A stretch of 44,935 nt of DNA from Burkholderia sp. Ac-20379. GTDB taxonomy: Bacteria > Pseudomonadota > Gammaproteobacteria > Burkholderiales > Burkholderiaceae. Positions 8,155-17,144 of this stretch are shown piece by piece. The notes below the pieces were generated by a model, which saw nothing but the letters and a program-made list of their open reading frames with translations, made no database searches and had not been told where the DNA came from. The DNA is taken from positions 1 to 44,935 of the forward strand of contig NZ_JAAGPF010000021.1 in NCBI RefSeq assembly GCF_017104645.1. Direction: 5' to 3'. Made by a program: the position numbers and the translations under genes. Within the stretch, counting starts at the first letter, position 1. Each line of letters starts with the position of its first letter.

Positions 8155-8185
8155 TGCCTAGCAACACGTTGGAATCACGCACATC

Positions 8186-9217
8186 ATGACGACCGACACC
8201 ACCGGCCAAACCGGCGCACCCGCCGCGGCCGCGCCCGCCGAACGCTTTCGCCACGGCTTCCTGAAGGGCAACCCGCAGCTCACGAAAAACGGCGAGCTCA
8301 AGCATCTGCTGTCGATCGAGGGCTTGCCCACCTCGATCGTCACGCACATCCTCGACACGGCCGAGCAGTTCGTCAGCGTGACCGATCGCGAGGTGAAGAA
8401 GGTGCCGCTGCTGCGCGGCAAATCGGTGTTCAACCTGTTCTTCGAGAACTCCACGCGCACCCGCACCACGTTCGAGATCGCCGCGACGCGCCTGTCGGCC
8501 GACGTGCTGAACCTGAACATCAACGCGTCGTCCACCAGCAAGGGCGAATCGCTGCTCGACACGATCAACAACCTGTCGGCGATGCACGCGGATCTGTTCG
8601 TCGTGCGTCACGCCTCGAGCGGCGCGCCGTACCTGATCGCCGAGCACTGCGCGCCGCACGTGCACGTGATCAACGCCGGCGACGGGCGCCATGCGCACCC
8701 GACGCAGGGCCTGCTCGACATGTACACGATCCGCCACTACAAGCGCGATTTCACGAATCTGCGCGTGGCGATCGTCGGCGACATCCTGCACTCGCGCGTG
8801 GCGCGCTCCGACATCCATGCGCTGACCACGCTCGGCGTGCCCGAGATCCGCGCGATCGGCCCGCGCACGCTGCTGCCGGGCGGGCTCGAGCAGATGGGCG
8901 TGAAGGTCTATCACAACCTCGACGAAGGCCTGAAGGGCGTCGACGTGATCATCATGCTGCGCCTGCAGAACGAGCGCATGAGCGGCGCGCTGCTGCCGTC
9001 GGCGCAGGAGTATTTCAAGAGCTGGGGCCTCACGCCCGAGCGTCTCGCGCTGGCCGCGCCCGACGCGATCGTGATGCACCCGGGCCCGATGAACCGCGGC
9101 GTCGAGATCGACTCGCAGGTGGCCGACGGCCCGCAATCGGTGATTCTCAATCAGGTGACGTTCGGCATCGCGGTCCGGATGGCCGTGATGGGCATCGTCG
9201 CGGGCAACAGCGACTGA
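8186..9217 (+). CDS. pyrB: aspartate carbamoyltransferase catalytic subunit
   Basis: The 343-residue product catalyses carbamoyl phosphate plus aspartate to carbamoyl-aspartate, the second step of pyrimidine synthesis. The carbamoyl phosphate loop STRTRT is at residues 89-94, [12 protein letters not shown] and [12 protein letters not shown] are intact, and the aspartate-binding RLQNER is present. It is about 30 residues longer than E. coli PyrB because of an N-terminal extension, as in Pseudomonas-type ATCases, which associate with a DHOase-like PyrX subunit. pyrX follows after 88 bases. That gap contains a GC-rich stem (9230-9237 pairing with 9247-9254). Confidence 0.96.
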   Translation: MTTDTTGQTGAPAAAAPAERFRHGFLKGNPQLTKNGELKHLLSIEGLPTSIVTHILDTAEQFVSVTDREVKKVPLLRGKSVFNLFFENSTRTRTTFEIAATRLSADVLNLNINASSTSKGESLLDTINNLSAMHADLFVVRHASSGAPYLIAEHCAPHVHVINAGDGRHAHPTQGLLDMYTIRHYKRDFTNLRVAIVGDILHSRVARSDIHALTTLGVPEIRAIGPRTLLPGGLEQMGVKVYHNLDEGLKGVDVIIMLRLQNERMSGALLPSAQEYFKSWGLTPERLALAAPDAIVMHPGPMNRGVEIDSQVADGPQSVILNQVTFGIAVRMAVMGIVAGNSD

Positions 9218-9305
9218 CGCGGCCCGGCCGGCGCCGCCGCATCGACGCGGCGCCGCGACGGCCGGCCTTCGCACTCAACGCATCCAACGCATTCACAGGC
9301 AGCGC

Positions 9306-10583
9306 ATGAAGATTCATATCAAGGGCGGCACGCTGATCGATCCGGTCGCCGGCACCGAACAACAGGCCGACGTGTACGTCGCGGCAGGCAAGGTGGTCGC
9401 GATCGGCGCGGCGCCGGCCGATTTCCACGCGGCGAAGACCCTCGACGCGAGCGGCAAGATCGTCGCGCCGGGGCTCGTCGACCTGTCGGCGCGGCTGCGC
9501 GAGCCGGGCTACGAGCACAAGGCCACGCTCGAATCGGAGATGGCCGCGGCCGTCGCCGGCGGCGTGACGAGCCTCGTTTGTCCGCCCGACACCGATCCCG
9601 TGCTCGACGAGCCGGGCCTTGTCGAGATGCTGAAGTTCCGCGCGAGCAAGCTGCACCAGGCGCACGTCTATCCGCTCGGCGCGCTGACCGTCGGCCTGAA
9701 GGGCGAGGTCATCACCGAGATGGTCGAGCTGACCGAATCGGGCTGCATCGGCTTCACGCAGGCCGATTCGCCGATTCGCGACACGCAGGTGCTGCTGCGC
9801 GCGCTGCAATACGCGAAAACCTACGATTTCACGGTGTGGCTGCGCCCCGTGGACGCGTTCCTCGCCAAGGGCGGCGTGGCGGCCAGCGGGCCGGTCGCGT
9901 CGCGGCTCGGGCTGTCGGGCGTGCCGGTGTCGGCCGAGACGATCGCGCTGCACACGCTGTTCGAGCTGGTGCGCGTGACCGGCGCGCGCGTGCACATCGC
10001 GCGCCTGTCGTCGGCCGCCGGCATCGAGCTGGTGCGCGGGGCCAAGGCCGAAGGCCTGCCGATCACCTGCGACGTCAGCGCCAATCACCTGCATCTGATC
10101 GACATCGACATCGGCTACTTCGACGCGCAGTTCCGCCTCGATCCGCCGCTGCGCGCCGAGCGCGACCGCGCGGCGATCCGCGCCGGCGTGGCCGACGGCA
10201 CGATCGACGCGATCTGCTCCGATCACACGCCGGTGGACGACGACGAAAAGCTGCTGCCGTTCGCGGAAGCCACGCCCGGTTCGACCGGCCTGGAACTGCT
10301 GCTGTCGCTTACGGTGAAGTGGGCCAACGAGGCGAACCTGCCGCTCGCCCGCGCGCTGAACCGCATCACGGCCGGCGCGGCCGACGTGCTGAAGCTGCCG
10401 GCCGGCCGCATCGCCGTGGGCGGCGTGGCCGACATCGTGGTGTTCGATCCGGCCGCGCACTGGCAGGTCGAGCCGCGCGGGCTCAAGAGCCAGGGCCACA
10501 ACACGCCGTTCCTCGGCTACGAACTGCCGGCCCGCGTGCTGGCCACGATCGTGGCCGGCCAGGTGGCGTTCGAGCGTCGCTGA
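9306..10583 (+). CDS. pyrX: PyrX-type, probably inactive dihydroorotase homologue
   Basis: The 425-residue product has the dihydroorotase fold from end to end (IKGGTLIDPVAGTEQQADVYV, GLVDLSARLREPGYEHKATLESE, SDHTPVDDDEK). The metal-binding HxH motif before the arginine is replaced by S-A (DLSARLREPG), and PDTDPV replaces the usual PNT segment. Loss of these ligands is typical of PyrC'/PyrX, which is needed for assembly or stability of the Pseudomonas-type ATCase holoenzyme and is not a catalyst. The position directly after pyrB fits that role. The active dihydroorotase of the cell would then be the paralogue at 4392-5828 or a gene outside the window. Confidence 0.87.
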   Translation: MKIHIKGGTLIDPVAGTEQQADVYVAAGKVVAIGAAPADFHAAKTLDASGKIVAPGLVDLSARLREPGYEHKATLESEMAAAVAGGVTSLVCPPDTDPVLDEPGLVEMLKFRASKLHQAHVYPLGALTVGLKGEVITEMVELTESGCIGFTQADSPIRDTQVLLRALQYAKTYDFTVWLRPVDAFLAKGGVAASGPVASRLGLSGVPVSAETIALHTLFELVRVTGARVHIARLSSAAGIELVRGAKAEGLPITCDVSANHLHLIDIDIGYFDAQFRLDPPLRAERDRAAIRAGVADGTIDAICSDHTPVDDDEKLLPFAEATPGSTGLELLLSLTVKWANEANLPLARALNRITAGAADVLKLPAGRIAVGGVADIVVFDPAAHWQVEPRGLKSQGHNTPFLGYELPARVLATIVAGQVAFERR

Positions 10584-10596
10584 CCGGAGCCCATCC

Positions 10597-11481
10597 ATGA
10601 AAGCGTTGCGCAAAGCGCGCCTGATCCTGCATCTGCTGCGCGGCATGGCGACCGTCGCCTTGCTGTTCGGGCGCGTGAGCCCGGCGCGCAAGCAGGCGCT
10701 GATCCGCGGCTGGACCCTGAAGATGCTGTCCCTGTGCGGCATGCGCCTCGTGGTCCATCACGACGAGGCACGGCTCGATTCGCGCGCGCTCGTGATCGGC
10801 AACCACGTGTCGTGGCTCGACATCTACGTGATCAACGCATGGCGGCCGACGCCGTTCGTTTCGAAGGCCGAGGTGCGGCAGTGGCCGGTGGTGGGCTGGC
10901 TGGCCGAGAAGCTCGGCACCGTGTTCCTCAAGCGCGAGAAGCGCAGCGAGGCGCTGCGGATCATGCACGAGATGGCGCAGCGGCTGAACGGCGGCGAGCT
11001 GATGTGCGTGTTTCCGGAAGGCACCACGTCGAACGGGCTCGATCTGTTGCCGTTCCACGCGAACCTGTTCCAGGCGGCGGTGGAGGCCGGCTGCCCGGTG
11101 CAGCCGGTCTGCATCATGTACGAGGACGGGCAGGGGCGGCAGTCGCTGGCACCGGCTTATACCGGCAAGATGTCGCTCGGCCGCTCGCTCGAACGGGTGC
11201 TCGGCGACCAGCCGCTCGTCGCGCATCTGTACGTGGGCAAGCCGATCGAGGCGGGCCCCGACCGTCGAGAGCTGTCGGCGCTGGCACGTGCTTCGGTGCT
11301 GGCGGCGCTGACCGAGATGCAGGCCGCTTCGGGCAAGCCGACGGCCGAGGCGCTGGCCTTGCTGGCGCGGGACGAGCTGCCGCCGGAAGGCACGATTGCC
11401 GATGCGGCGCAAGCGCAGCAGCCTGCGACGGCGGTGGCCGCCACGCCCGACGCGGAGACGGCCACGCAACGCGACGCCTGA
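10597..11481 (+). CDS. plsC: 1-acyl-sn-glycerol-3-phosphate acyltransferase family (PlsC-like)
   Basis: The 294-residue product has the acyltransferase signature: the HX4D catalytic pair in NHVSWLD (His70, Asp75) and FPEGTTSNG (about 139-147) for phosphate binding. A hydrophobic N-terminal segment suggests attachment to the inner membrane. It would acylate lysophosphatidate in phospholipid synthesis; an OlsA-like lyso-ornithine lipid acyltransferase is an alternative that the sequence does not exclude. The last 40 residues are Ala/Thr-rich and likely disordered. It starts 13 bases after pyrX and so may be cotranscribed with the pyr genes. Confidence 0.85.
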   Translation: MKALRKARLILHLLRGMATVALLFGRVSPARKQALIRGWTLKMLSLCGMRLVVHHDEARLDSRALVIGNHVSWLDIYVINAWRPTPFVSKAEVRQWPVVGWLAEKLGTVFLKREKRSEALRIMHEMAQRLNGGELMCVFPEGTTSNGLDLLPFHANLFQAAVEAGCPVQPVCIMYEDGQGRQSLAPAYTGKMSLGRSLERVLGDQPLVAHLYVGKPIEAGPDRRELSALARASVLAALTEMQAASGKPTAEALALLARDELPPEGTIADAAQAQQPATAVAATPDAETATQRDA

Positions 11482-11501
11482 TCGCCGCATCGGGTGGCAC
11501 A

Positions 11502-11540
11502 GACAACAGGCCCCGCCGGATTCCGGCGCGGCCTGTTGTC
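11502..11540. terminator. hairpin between convergent plsC and apaH
   Basis: GACAACAGGCC (11502-11512) pairs with GGCCTGTTGTC (11530-11540), with an inner CCGCCGGA/TTCCGGCG extension. The convergent position suggests that it terminates both genes. The T-run is poor (GTTT on the plus strand). Confidence 0.6.
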
Positions 11541-11583
11541 GTTTCGGCGGGGCACGCGCTCTCGCCCGCTCGTCATCTGCTGC

Positions 11584-12435
11584 TCAGCGCTTGCCGACCT
11601 GGCAATGCGCGCAACTGACCTGCGTGACGCGCCGTGCGGCCGGATCGTCGGTCAACTCGACGGCCGACAGCTGATTGCCCCAGACGCAGCCCGAATCGAG
11701 CGCAACGAGCCGGTCGCGCAGCATCAGCCCGTTCGCGGCCCAGTGGCCGAACACCATGGTGGTGTCGGCGGTGCGCCGGCTCGGCACGTCGAACCACGGC
11801 AGATAGCCGTCCGGCGCCGATTCCGGGCCGCCGTTGCCGCGAAACTCCATCGCGCCGACCGGCGTGCAGAAGCGGATCCGCGTAAACGCGTTGAACGCCA
11901 CGCGCAGCCGCTCCGTCTTCGTCAGCCCGTCGCGCCAGCGGTTCGGCTCGTTGCCGTAGAGCGTGCGCAGCGTGTCCTGCCAGTCCGGCGCGCGCAGTGC
12001 GCGCTGCAATTCGTCGGCCAGTTCGAGCGCCAGCGTCACGTCCCATTGCGGCAGCACACCGGCATGCACCATCAGCTTGCCGTTTTCGTAATGCGCGAAC
12101 GGCAGGTGGCGCACCCAGTCGAGCAGATCGCCCGCATCGGGCGCATCGAGGATCTCGGCGAGCGTGTCGCCCGATTTGAGTTGGCGGATGCCGGCCGCGG
12201 CGGCCAGCAGATGCAGATCGTGATTGCCGAGCACCGCGACGCGGCGCTCGCCGAGCGCGATCACGGCACGCAGCGTGGCGAGCGAGGCCGGGCCGCGATT
12301 GACCAGATCGCCGGCGAACCAGAGCGGGCGATCGGCGGCGGGCGACAGGCGGGACAGCAATTCGAGGAACGGGGCATGGCAGCCCTGGAGGTCGCCGAAC
12401 GCGATGGGCGCGGCTGGACCGGACACATGGGTCAT
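11584..12435 (-). CDS. apaH: symmetrical bis(5'-nucleosyl)-tetraphosphatase
   Basis: The 283-residue product hydrolyses Ap4A to two ADP. The metallophosphatase motifs are in order near the N-terminus: GDLQGC (GDxxG), GDLVNRGP (GDxxxR) and GNHD, followed by HAGVLPQWD and a late FGHWAANG. ATG at 12435 was chosen because the family starts close to the GDxxG motif; the frame extends upstream with no family-like sequence. apaH next to rml/O-antigen genes is the known order in Burkholderia. A TAAAAT on the minus strand (12570-12565) may be part of its promoter, giving a leader of about 120 bases. Confidence 0.95.
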   Translation of the reverse strand: MTHVSGPAAPIAFGDLQGCHAPFLELLSRLSPAADRPLWFAGDLVNRGPASLATLRAVIALGERRVAVLGNHDLHLLAAAAGIRQLKSGDTLAEILDAPDAGDLLDWVRHLPFAHYENGKLMVHAGVLPQWDVTLALELADELQRALRAPDWQDTLRTLYGNEPNRWRDGLTKTERLRVAFNAFTRIRFCTPVGAMEFRGNGGPESAPDGYLPWFDVPSRRTADTTMVFGHWAANGLMLRDRLVALDSGCVWGNQLSAVELTDDPAARRVTQVSCAHCQVGKR

Positions 12436-12805
12436 TGCTTGAGAAGGGGTAACGGTTTCACGATTCTTGACGGACTTGCAGCAGACGGTATCACAAGTCG
12501 TTCGGGCCCTCGACGGGTTGGAACGACGAGCAGAATCCGCGCAAATTCGGCTCATTTTGAGACGATTTTACGAGAAAAATGCCATTGTTTCGGTATTTGT
12601 CAAGCTGTTGCAAGTTGTTAGACGCGTGTTTTTTGGTGCGGCACAGGCCTTATAATTGCTGCCCTGTGCGGTATGTGGCCTACAGCACGGCCATCGACCC
12701 GAGAACAACAGATACTCGCGATTCACGGCGCGCATTCCGAGGGGTCGAATGCGGACTTTCCGCATTTTCGGCTAATTCAGACTCCGTTTTCGACAAGGGA
12801 TTCCC
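12436..12805. other. 370-bp divergent intergenic region apaH / rmlB
   Basis: This AT-richer region separates apaH from the O-antigen genes. I see a TATAAT (12651-12656) facing rmlB and a TAAAAT facing apaH. I looked for a JUMPstart/ops element (GGCGGTAGC) and did not find one. No small gene with a convincing start and codon bias is present. Confidence 0.5.
12651..12656 (+). promoter_or_regulatory. candidate -10 element for the rml/O-antigen operon
   Basis: A consensus TATAAT lies 150 bases upstream of rmlB, after a T-run (12629-12634) that is a poor -35 match. It is the best promoter-like sequence in the gap and implies a leader of about 145 bases. Confidence 0.45.
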
Positions 12806-13867
12806 ATGATATTGGTGACGGGCGGTGCCGGTTTTATCGGCGCCAATTTCGTGCTCGACTGGTTCGCGCAATCCGGCGAACCGGTGGTGAATGTCGACAA
12901 GCTGACCTACGCAGGCAACCTCGGCACCCTGAAGTCGCTGCAGGACAATCCGAACCACATCTTCGCCCGCGTCGACATTTGCGATCGCGCGGCGATCGAC
13001 GCGTTGCTGGCCGAGCATCGCCCGCGCGCGGTGCTGCATTTCGCGGCCGAAAGCCATGTGGATCGTTCGATCCACGGCCCGGCCGATTTCGTCCAGACCA
13101 ACGTGGTCGGCACGTTCACGATGCTCGAGGCGACGCGCCAGTACTGGAACACGCTCGACGCCGAGGCGAAGGCCGCATTCCGCTTCCTGCACGTGTCCAC
13201 CGACGAGGTGTTCGGTTCGCTGTCGGCCACCGATCCGCAGTTCTCCGAAACCACGCCGTACACGCCGAACAGCCCGTACTCGGCCACCAAGGCCGGTTCC
13301 GATCACCTGGTGCGCGCCTATTTCCACACGTACGGGCTGCCGGTGCTGACCACCAACTGCTCGAACAACTACGGCCCGTATCAATTCCCCGAGAAGCTGA
13401 TTCCGCTGATCATCGCCAACGCGCTGGCCGGCAAGCCGCTGCCAGTGTATGGCGATGGGCAGAACGTGCGCGACTGGCTGTATGTGGGCGATCACTGCTC
13501 GGCGATTCGCGAGGTGCTCGCGCGCGGCCTGCCCGGCGAGACGTACAACGTCGGCGGCTGGAACGAGAAGAAGAACCTCGACGTCGTGCACGTGCTGTGC
13601 GATCTGCTCGATGCGCAGAAGCCGAAGGCGAGCGGCTCGTACCGCGACCAGATCACGTTCGTGACCGATCGCCCCGGCCACGATCGCCGCTACGCGATCG
13701 ACGCGCGCAAGCTCGAGCGCGAGCTCGGCTGGAAGCCGGCCGAAACCTTCGAAACCGGCATGGCGAAGACCGTGCGCTGGTATCTCGACAATCAGGCGTG
13801 GGCCGCCGAAGTCGCGTCGGGCGAGTACCGCAAATGGGTTGAGATGAACTACGCGCAACGCGCTTGA
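12806..13867 (+). CDS. rmlB: dTDP-glucose 4,6-dehydratase
   Basis: The 353-residue product is the second enzyme of dTDP-L-rhamnose synthesis. It is an extended SDR protein with NAD-binding [10 protein letters not shown] at the N-terminus, STDEVFGSL with the conserved Thr-Asp-Glu of the dehydratase active site, and [10 protein letters not shown] with the catalytic Tyr and Lys. [18 protein letters not shown] and the closing [11 protein letters not shown] are diagnostic for RmlB. It is followed after 14 bases by rmlA and heads the plus-strand O-antigen transcript. Confidence 0.97.
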   Translation: MILVTGGAGFIGANFVLDWFAQSGEPVVNVDKLTYAGNLGTLKSLQDNPNHIFARVDICDRAAIDALLAEHRPRAVLHFAAESHVDRSIHGPADFVQTNVVGTFTMLEATRQYWNTLDAEAKAAFRFLHVSTDEVFGSLSATDPQFSETTPYTPNSPYSATKAGSDHLVRAYFHTYGLPVLTTNCSNNYGPYQFPEKLIPLIIANALAGKPLPVYGDGQNVRDWLYVGDHCSAIREVLARGLPGETYNVGGWNEKKNLDVVHVLCDLLDAQKPKASGSYRDQITFVTDRPGHDRRYAIDARKLERELGWKPAETFETGMAKTVRWYLDNQAWAAEVASGEYRKWVEMNYAQRA

Positions 13868-13881
13868 CGAGGAGCGAAGCG

Positions 13882-14775
13882 ATGGCACGCAAGGGCATCA
13901 TTCTGGCCGGCGGTTCCGGCACGCGGCTGTATCCGATCACGCATGCGGTGTCGAAGCAGCTGCTGCCCGTGTACGACAAGCCGATGATCTATTACCCGCT
14001 GTCGACGCTGATGATCGCCGGCATCCGCGAGGTGCTGATCATCTCGACGCCGCAGGACACGCCGCGTTTCGAGGCGATGCTCGGCGACGGTTCGCAGTGG
14101 GGCATGGACATCCAGTACGCGGTGCAGCCGTCGCCCGATGGTCTGGCGCAGGCGTTCATCATCGGCAAGGCGTTCGTCGGCAACGATCCGTCGGCGCTGA
14201 TTCTGGGCGACAACATCTTCTACGGGCACGATCTGGCGAAGCAGTTGCAGCGCGCCGACGCGCGCGATGCCGGCGCGACGGTGTTCGCCTATCACGTGCA
14301 CGATCCGGAGCGCTACGGCGTGGTGGAGTTCGACAAGGATTTCCGCGCGCTGTCGATCGAGGAAAAGCCGGCCAAGCCGCGCTCGAACTACGCCGTCACC
14401 GGCCTCTATTTCTACGACAACCAGGTGTGCGACATCGCCGCCGACATCAAGCCGTCGGCGCGCGGCGAGCTCGAGATCACCGACGTGAACTCGCGCTACC
14501 TGAAGGCGGGCCAGCTCGACGTCGAGATCATGGGCCGCGGCTATGCCTGGCTCGATACCGGCACGCACGATTCGCTGATCGAGGCCGCGACGTTCATTGC
14601 GACGCTGCAGAAGCGGCAGGGGCTCGTGGTCGCGTGTCCGGAGGAAATCGCCTACCGGCATCGCTGGATCGACGGCGAGCAGGTGCTCAAGCTCGCGCAG
14701 CCGCTCGCGAAGAACGCGTATGGGCAATATCTGAAGAACCTTTTGACGGAACAGGTCGCATGGCAATCCAAGTGA
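13882..14775 (+). CDS. rmlA: glucose-1-phosphate thymidylyltransferase
   Basis: The 297-residue product makes dTDP-glucose from dTTP and glucose-1-phosphate. The nucleotide-binding GGSGTRLYP is at the start, [20 protein letters not shown] follows in the family pattern, with [27 protein letters not shown], and EITDVN. ATG 13882 follows a good ribosome site (GAGGAG at 13868). It overlaps rmlC by 16 bases. RmlA is usually feedback-inhibited by dTDP-rhamnose. Confidence 0.97.
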   Translation: MARKGIILAGGSGTRLYPITHAVSKQLLPVYDKPMIYYPLSTLMIAGIREVLIISTPQDTPRFEAMLGDGSQWGMDIQYAVQPSPDGLAQAFIIGKAFVGNDPSALILGDNIFYGHDLAKQLQRADARDAGATVFAYHVHDPERYGVVEFDKDFRALSIEEKPAKPRSNYAVTGLYFYDNQVCDIAADIKPSARGELEITDVNSRYLKAGQLDVEIMGRGYAWLDTGTHDSLIEAATFIATLQKRQGLVVACPEEIAYRHRWIDGEQVLKLAQPLAKNAYGQYLKNLLTEQVAWQSK

Positions 14776-15311
14776 CGGCAACGGCATTGCCGGAGGTGAA
14801 GATCGTCGAACCGAAGGTGTTCGGCGACGCGCGAGGCTTTTTCTACGAGAGCTTCAACGGCCGCGAATTCGCCGACAAGGTGGATGCGGGCGCGGTGTTC
14901 GTGCAGGACAACCACTCGCGCTCGGCGCGCGGCGTGCTGCGTGGGCTGCATTATCAGATCGAGCATGCGCAGGGCAAGCTGGTGCGCGTGATCGAGGGCG
15001 AGGTGTTCGACGTGGCCGTCGACATCCGCAAGTCGTCGCCGAATTTCGGCAAGTGGGTCGGCGTGCTGCTGTCGGCCGAGAACGCGCGCCAGATGTGGGT
15101 GCCGCCGGGCTTCGCGCACGGCTTCGTCACGCTCAGCGAATCGGCCCAGTTCCTCTACAAGACGACCGATTACTGGTACCCGGAATTCGAACGCAGCATC
15201 CTGTGGAACGATCCGTCGCTCGCGATCGACTGGCCGATCGATTTCGAGCCGCAACTGGCGGCGAAGGATGCGGCGGGTGTGCGGCTTGCAGATGCAGACG
15301 TCTACGCCTGA
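14760..15311 (+). CDS. rmlC: dTDP-4-dehydrorhamnose 3,5-epimerase
   Basis: The 183-residue cupin enzyme epimerises C3 and C5 of dTDP-4-keto-6-deoxyglucose. Motifs: [31 protein letters not shown] with the catalytic His in GLHYQ, the Asp of [10 protein letters not shown], and [10 protein letters not shown]. The start overlaps the end of rmlA, and rmlD begins seven bases after its stop. Confidence 0.97.
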   Translation: MAIQVTATALPEVKIVEPKVFGDARGFFYESFNGREFADKVDAGAVFVQDNHSRSARGVLRGLHYQIEHAQGKLVRVIEGEVFDVAVDIRKSSPNFGKWVGVLLSAENARQMWVPPGFAHGFVTLSESAQFLYKTTDYWYPEFERSILWNDPSLAIDWPIDFEPQLAAKDAAGVRLADADVYA

Positions 15312-15318
15312 GGTCGTG

Positions 15319-16215
15319 ATGAATTCATCGCAACGCACTATCCTGCTGACGGGCGTCAACGGCCAGGTCGGCTATGAACTCGCGCGCAGCCTGCAAGGGC
15401 TCGGACGCGTCGTCGCGCTGGATCGGCAGGCGCTCGATCTGTCGGATCCGGATGCGATTCGCCGCACGATGCGCGAGATTGCCCCGGCGCTGGTCGTCAA
15501 CCCGGCGGCATATACGGCCGTCGATCAGGCGGAAAGCGATGTGGCCGGGGCGACCCGGCTCAACGTCGATGCGCCGGCAGCCTTTGCCGAAGAGGCGAAG
15601 CGCAGCGACGCCGCGCTCGTGCATTACTCCACCGATTACGTCTACGCCGGCGACGGCGAGGCGCGCTATGTGGAAACCGATCCCGTCGGCCCGCGCAACG
15701 TGTACGGTCGAACCAAGCTGGAAGGCGAGCAGGCGATCGTTGCCAGCGGCTGCCGCCATCTGATCCTGCGCACGAGCTGGGTGTACGGCCTGCGCGGCCG
15801 CAATTTCCTGAAGACGATGCTGCGTGTCGGCGCGGAGCGAAGCGAGCTCAATGTGGTGGCCGATCAGATTGGCGCACCAACGTGGTCGCGCACGATTGCC
15901 GATCTGACCGCGGCCGTGCTGGCGCAGTCGGTCTCGCCGGGCGTGCAGGCCGATGCGTGGTGGCATGCCCATTCGGGCATTTATCACCTGGCCGCTGGCG
16001 GCGAGACGTCGTGGCACGGTTTTGCCGAAGCGATCTTCGAACAGGCGGCCGGCGAGACGCGTCCGGTCGTGCATCCGATTCCGGCTTCGTCATATCCCAC
16101 GCCGGCGGCACGTCCATCGAATTCCCGGCTGTCGATGGACAAGCTGGAGCGGATCTTCGGCCTGGCCGTTCCGAACTGGCGCGATGCGCTGCGTCTGTGC
16201 ATGACCGCGGATTGA
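15319..16215 (+). CDS. rmlD: dTDP-4-dehydrorhamnose reductase
   Basis: The 298-residue SDR enzyme carries out the last step to dTDP-L-rhamnose. GVNGQVGYEL is the cofactor motif, NPAAYTAVDQAE and STDYVYAGDG are RmlD signatures, and YGRTKLEGE has the catalytic Tyr and Lys. ATG 15319 fits the family start. Codon use begins to relax towards A/T third positions near its end compared with rmlB and rmlA. Its stop overlaps the TTG start of the next gene. Confidence 0.95.
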   Translation: MNSSQRTILLTGVNGQVGYELARSLQGLGRVVALDRQALDLSDPDAIRRTMREIAPALVVNPAAYTAVDQAESDVAGATRLNVDAPAAFAEEAKRSDAALVHYSTDYVYAGDGEARYVETDPVGPRNVYGRTKLEGEQAIVASGCRHLILRTSWVYGLRGRNFLKTMLRVGAERSELNVVADQIGAPTWSRTIADLTAAVLAQSVSPGVQADAWWHAHSGIYHLAAGGETSWHGFAEAIFEQAAGETRPVVHPIPASSYPTPAARPSNSRLSMDKLERIFGLAVPNWRDALRLCMTAD

Positions 16216-17120
16216 ACGGCGATCTGCCTGCCCGCACGCGCGTCGGTGCGGTCGTCATCTTCTACAACCCCGATGCCGATTGCGTCGCGCGCGCGAATCG
16301 TCTGTCCACGATCATGCATTGCGTGGTCGTGGACAACACGGCAGGGCCGACCAGTGCGTCGGCGCTCGGGCTCGATCCGGCAATTCGATATCTGCCGAAC
16401 GGCGAAAACGTCGGTATCGCGCTGGCGCTGAATCAAGGCGTCGAAGCGTTGATCGCCGATGGCTATGCGATGGCGATGCTGTTCGATCAGGACAGCGAGC
16501 CGCTCCCCGAGCTGTTGAACGAACTACCGGCCGCGGTGGCGGCAGCCGATGCAAGCGGTGCGCCGGTTGCGCTGGGGGGGCCGGCCTACGAGGACGCGCG
16601 CCTGCGCGGCGTTGCGCCATTCGTGCGATTCGGTTGGGGCCGCTTTCTCCGGGTTCCCCCCGTCGGCAACGCGCCGATTGACGTCGATTTCCTGATTACG
16701 TCGGGATCGTGCGTGAATCTGCGCTACTGGCGCGAGATCGGTCCGATGGAGGCCGCACTGTTCATCGATTTCGTCGATCTCGAATGGTGCGTGCGAGCCA
16801 AACGGGCAGGCTATCGCGTGATCGGTATTCCCTGGCTGCGTTTGCGTCACCAGCTCGGTGGAGAGCCGGTGCGCGTACTGGGGCGCAACTATCCGATGCA
16901 CGCGCCGATCCGGCATTACTACCAGTTCCGCAATGTCGTCGCGCTTGCGAAACGCCGCTCCATGCCGCTGACCTGGAAGACGGCCGAGCTCGTCAAGCTG
17001 CCGCCGCGGATTTTCATCTATTGCCTGTTTCCGGAGCGTCGGCGCGAGCATGTGCGCTTGGCGTGGCAAGGCTTGGTAGACGGGGTGCTGGGGCGGCTCG
17101 GCGCATATCGGGCGCGGTGA
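16212..17120 (+). CDS. GT2 rhamnosyltransferase-like glycosyltransferase
   Basis: The 302-residue product is a GT2 enzyme of the RfbF/rhamnosyltransferase kind: VGAVVIFYNPD near the N-terminus, NGENVGIALALNQGVEAL, the DXD-like FDQDSEP (about residues 91-97), SGSCVNLRYWREIG, and FIDFVDLEWCVRAKRAGYRV. The only sensible start is TTG 16212, giving a TTGA overlap with rmlD. It follows the rhamnose genes directly, so L-rhamnose is a likely donor sugar. It ends 24 bases from the end of a convergent gene, with no visible terminator in between. Confidence 0.8.
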   Translation: MNGDLPARTRVGAVVIFYNPDADCVARANRLSTIMHCVVVDNTAGPTSASALGLDPAIRYLPNGENVGIALALNQGVEALIADGYAMAMLFDQDSEPLPELLNELPAAVAAADASGAPVALGGPAYEDARLRGVAPFVRFGWGRFLRVPPVGNAPIDVDFLITSGSCVNLRYWREIGPMEAALFIDFVDLEWCVRAKRAGYRVIGIPWLRLRHQLGGEPVRVLGRNYPMHAPIRHYYQFRNVVALAKRRSMPLTWKTAELVKLPPRIFIYCLFPERRREHVRLAWQGLVDGVLGRLGAYRAR

Positions 17121-17144
17121 GCGGGCCCGGCTGCGTTCGGTTGC

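Noticed and set aside
12436-12805. JUMPstart/ops element before the O-antigen genes
   Set aside because: No GGCGGTAGC-like core was found; GCGGTATGT at 12667 is too weak.
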